From an uncultured Chloroflexota bacterium (GTDB lineage: Bacteria; Chloroflexota; Limnocylindria; Limnocylindrales; CSP1-4), in the NCBI GenBank assembly GCA_903924005.1, contig CAIXZV010000086.1:1-7810 (forward strand): a stretch of DNA of 7,810 nucleotides. Reading direction: 5' to 3'. Positions within the stretch are counted from its first letter, which is position 1. Each line of letters opens with the position of its first letter. The position numbers and the translations under genes are program-made. This document shows, in pieces, positions 7,150-7,810 of this stretch. Under the pieces are notes generated by a model. The model was not told where the DNA came from. It did not search any database and worked only from the letters and a program-made list of their open reading frames with translations.

Positions 7150-7177
7150 GGAGGTTTGACTCCTCTCGCCCCGACCA
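7150..7177 (+). pseudogene. 3' fragment of a proline-type tRNA (T arm, acceptor strand, CCA), likely attachment-site remnant
   Basis: GGAGG (7150-7154) and CCTCT (7162-7166) form a five-pair T stem with one G-T wobble around a seven-base loop, TTTGACT. Then come seven acceptor bases CGCCCCG (7167-7173), an A at position 73, and CCA. The acceptor strand would pair with CGGGGCG. An end in G72-A73-CCA, implying C1, is characteristic of bacterial tRNA-Pro. No matching 5' acceptor half, D arm or anticodon arm is found upstream, so this is only the 3' part. The loop has T where functional tRNAs have the invariant C56, a sign of decay or an att copy. Integrative elements often use tRNA 3' ends as attachment sites and leave such fragments at a junction. 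The minus strand reads WSGREESNLQ, the kind of false peptide often predicted over tRNA T arms. Confidence 0.7.
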
Positions 7178-7330
7178 ACGGACCTCCTCGTCCCTTCTGC
7201 GATGTGCACAACAAGGTGCCCGGACACCCGGCGATACACCTCGGCATTGCCCGCCCGCCCGCCGGCCACCATTCTGGCTCGAGTGCCCCGTCGGTGGCAG
7301 GACTCTCGACCGCGACACCGGCCGTGATCC

Positions 7331-7338
7331 AAGGAGGT
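7331..7338 (+). promoter_or_regulatory. Strong ribosome binding site of the small gene
   Basis: AAGGAGGT is a full-length Shine-Dalgarno match, four bases before the ATG at 7343. It favours that start over the GTG at 7337, which lies inside the site. Confidence 0.8.
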
Positions 7339-7342
7339 GCCT

Positions 7343-7672
7343 ATGGGAGATCAGCGCGAGAACCTCTCAGGTGGTCATGGCCATGGCCGTGCCCGGCGAG
7401 CGCCAGCGCGGACGCCGGGCCGCCCCGCTCGACCGGGGCCACCGCCCTCACGACTCCGCCGCGCCCGACTGCCCCTGGCGCCGGCTCCCCGGACGAGCGG
7501 TCCCGGCCGCAGCCGCGGCCTCATCGCCGCCTTCGCGGACGTGATCCGCGACGCCATGGCGGCCGATCGAGTGAACACAACCGGCTCGGCACCGGACGAG
7601 GTCGGGCGTACAATCCCGCACCCTGACACGACCAGACCTGATGACAACGACACCGATCCCCAGGCTTCCTAG
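7343..7672 (+). CDS. Small Arg/Pro-rich protein upstream of a recombinase gene
   Basis: The protein is 109 residues long and starts at an ATG behind an excellent ribosome binding site. Residues 1-58 are mostly Arg, Pro, Gly and Ala (GRARRAPARTPGRPARPGPP) and probably disordered and basic. Residues 59-76 (SRGLIAAFADVIRDAMAADR) could form an amphipathic helix. The tail is polar and acidic (DTTRPDDNDTDPQAS). No family is recognised. The last 32 bases overlap the recombinase start, suggesting translational coupling, so it may be an accessory or leader protein for the recombinase. A basic arm plus one helix could bind DNA, but that is a guess. The Arg/Pro-rich part could be a chance reading of GC-rich DNA; the ribosome binding site and the overlap argue that translation is real. 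Confidence 0.65.
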   Translation: MGDQRENLSGGHGHGRARRAPARTPGRPARPGPPPSRLRRARLPLAPAPRTSGPGRSRGLIAAFADVIRDAMAADRVNTTGSAPDEVGRTIPHPDTTRPDDNDTDPQAS

Positions 7673-7810
7673 AGCCCTCGACGACCTCCGAGGGCTCCGA
7701 GCCGCGCGCTGGATCCGGGAGTCGACGCGCGGCCAGTACGACAACTACGGACCCGAGGCGCAGCGCGACCAGCAGGACCGCTCCCTCGGCCGCTGGGACC
7801 TCGCCGACAC
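7641..7810 (+). CDS. Serine recombinase, N-terminal part (cut by right edge)
   Basis: The ATG at 7641 opens a frame that runs to the window edge, giving 56 complete codons. The segment AARWIRESTRGQ at residues 21-32 matches the start of serine recombinase catalytic domains, usually written Y-x-R-V-S-T-x-x-Q; Ser28 would be the nucleophile. GPEAQRDQQDR at 37-47 corresponds to the following helix, with its typical Ala-Gln-Arg. Such enzymes cut and rejoin DNA through a 5' phosphoserine link. The length, and whether the DNA-binding part is that of a large integrase, a resolvase or an IS607-type transposase, lie outside the window. The start overlaps the previous gene by 32 bases and has no strong ribosome binding site of its own, so coupled translation is likely. 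The nearby tRNA remnant supports an integrative element. Confidence 0.85.
   Translation, partial: MTTTPIPRLPRALDDLRGLRAARWIRESTRGQYDNYGPEAQRDQQDRSLGRWDLAD
7673..7696. repeat. Eight-base inverted repeat at the start of the recombinase gene
   Basis: AGCCCTCG (7673-7680) and CGAGGGCT (7689-7696) are exact inverted copies with an eight-base centre. They begin directly after the stop codon of the small gene and lie within codons 11-19 of the recombinase. As RNA this would be a stable hairpin near the recombinase start, opened by ribosomes finishing the small gene. It may also be chance. Confidence 0.4.

Larger units (their letters stand above)
7020..7342. other. Intergenic region with hairpins and a tRNA remnant
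   Basis: No convincing gene is present. The open frame at 7156-7626 starts inside the tRNA-like T arm and overlaps the better-supported gene at 7343. In order, the stretch holds a TG-n-CATAAT element at 7051-7059 (extended -10-like, with no good -35), a hairpin at 7070-7100, an inverted repeat at 7123-7146, the tRNA 3' fragment at 7150-7177, then about 150 bases in which I see nothing, then the ribosome binding site at 7331. Confidence 0.6.

Noticed and set aside
7099..7177. A complete tRNA gene ending at 7177
   Set aside because: No CGGGGCG acceptor half, D arm or anticodon arm is present in the 75 bases upstream, and T-loop C56 is replaced.
7136..7318. Minus-strand frame ending WSGREESNLQWRP
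   Set aside because: This is the well-known kind of false peptide produced by reading a tRNA T arm backwards. It was used as support for the tRNA fragment instead.
7156..7626. 156-codon open frame on the + strand
   Set aside because: It starts inside the tRNA-like T loop, has Pro/Arg-rich sequence typical of chance GC-rich frames, and overlaps the 7343 gene, which has the strong ribosome binding site.

Overview
The window is high-GC DNA, about 70% G+C by hand count in the large gene. Codons end mostly in G or C, and GGAGG-type ribosome binding sites precede the clear starts. This fits an Actinomycetota chromosome; the genus cannot be read from the sequence. All supported genes lie on the + strand.

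Layout: (1) 1-297 is the 3' end of an unrecognised gene cut by the left edge. (2) 327-6418 is a giant secreted RHS/YD-repeat protein of about 2030 residues if read as one chain. It has a Sec signal peptide, a Cys-containing N-terminal domain of unknown type, Ig-like modules, the RHS shell, many YD repeats, an RHS core ending in DPTGR, and a 202-residue C-terminal tip. The reading frame is broken by a -1 shift at a five-G run (2618-2622), so it is present as two overlapping pieces. (3) 6419-6536 is a spacer of about 52% G+C. (4) 6537-7019 encodes a 160-residue protein with four predicted membrane segments, in the position where a polymorphic toxin keeps its immunity gene. (5) 7020-7342 has no convincing gene. 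It holds hairpins and a 28-base fragment matching the 3' end of a proline-type tRNA (T arm, acceptor strand, A73, CCA). (6) 7343-7672 is a small Arg/Pro-rich protein with a strong ribosome binding site. (7) 7641 to the right edge is the start of a serine recombinase, overlapping the small gene.

Inferred working picture: the RHS protein would be exported and deliver its tip as a toxin, with the four-helix membrane protein as candidate immunity. Both the base composition and the break in protein character start exactly after DPTGR, as in cassette exchange of toxin tips. The tRNA remnant and the recombinase indicate that the right flank is, or was, the edge of a mobile element. The tip and the membrane protein match no family I recognise, so this pair is the best candidate for something undescribed. 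The frameshift means the toxin may not be made as one chain, unless it is a sequencing error in the G run.
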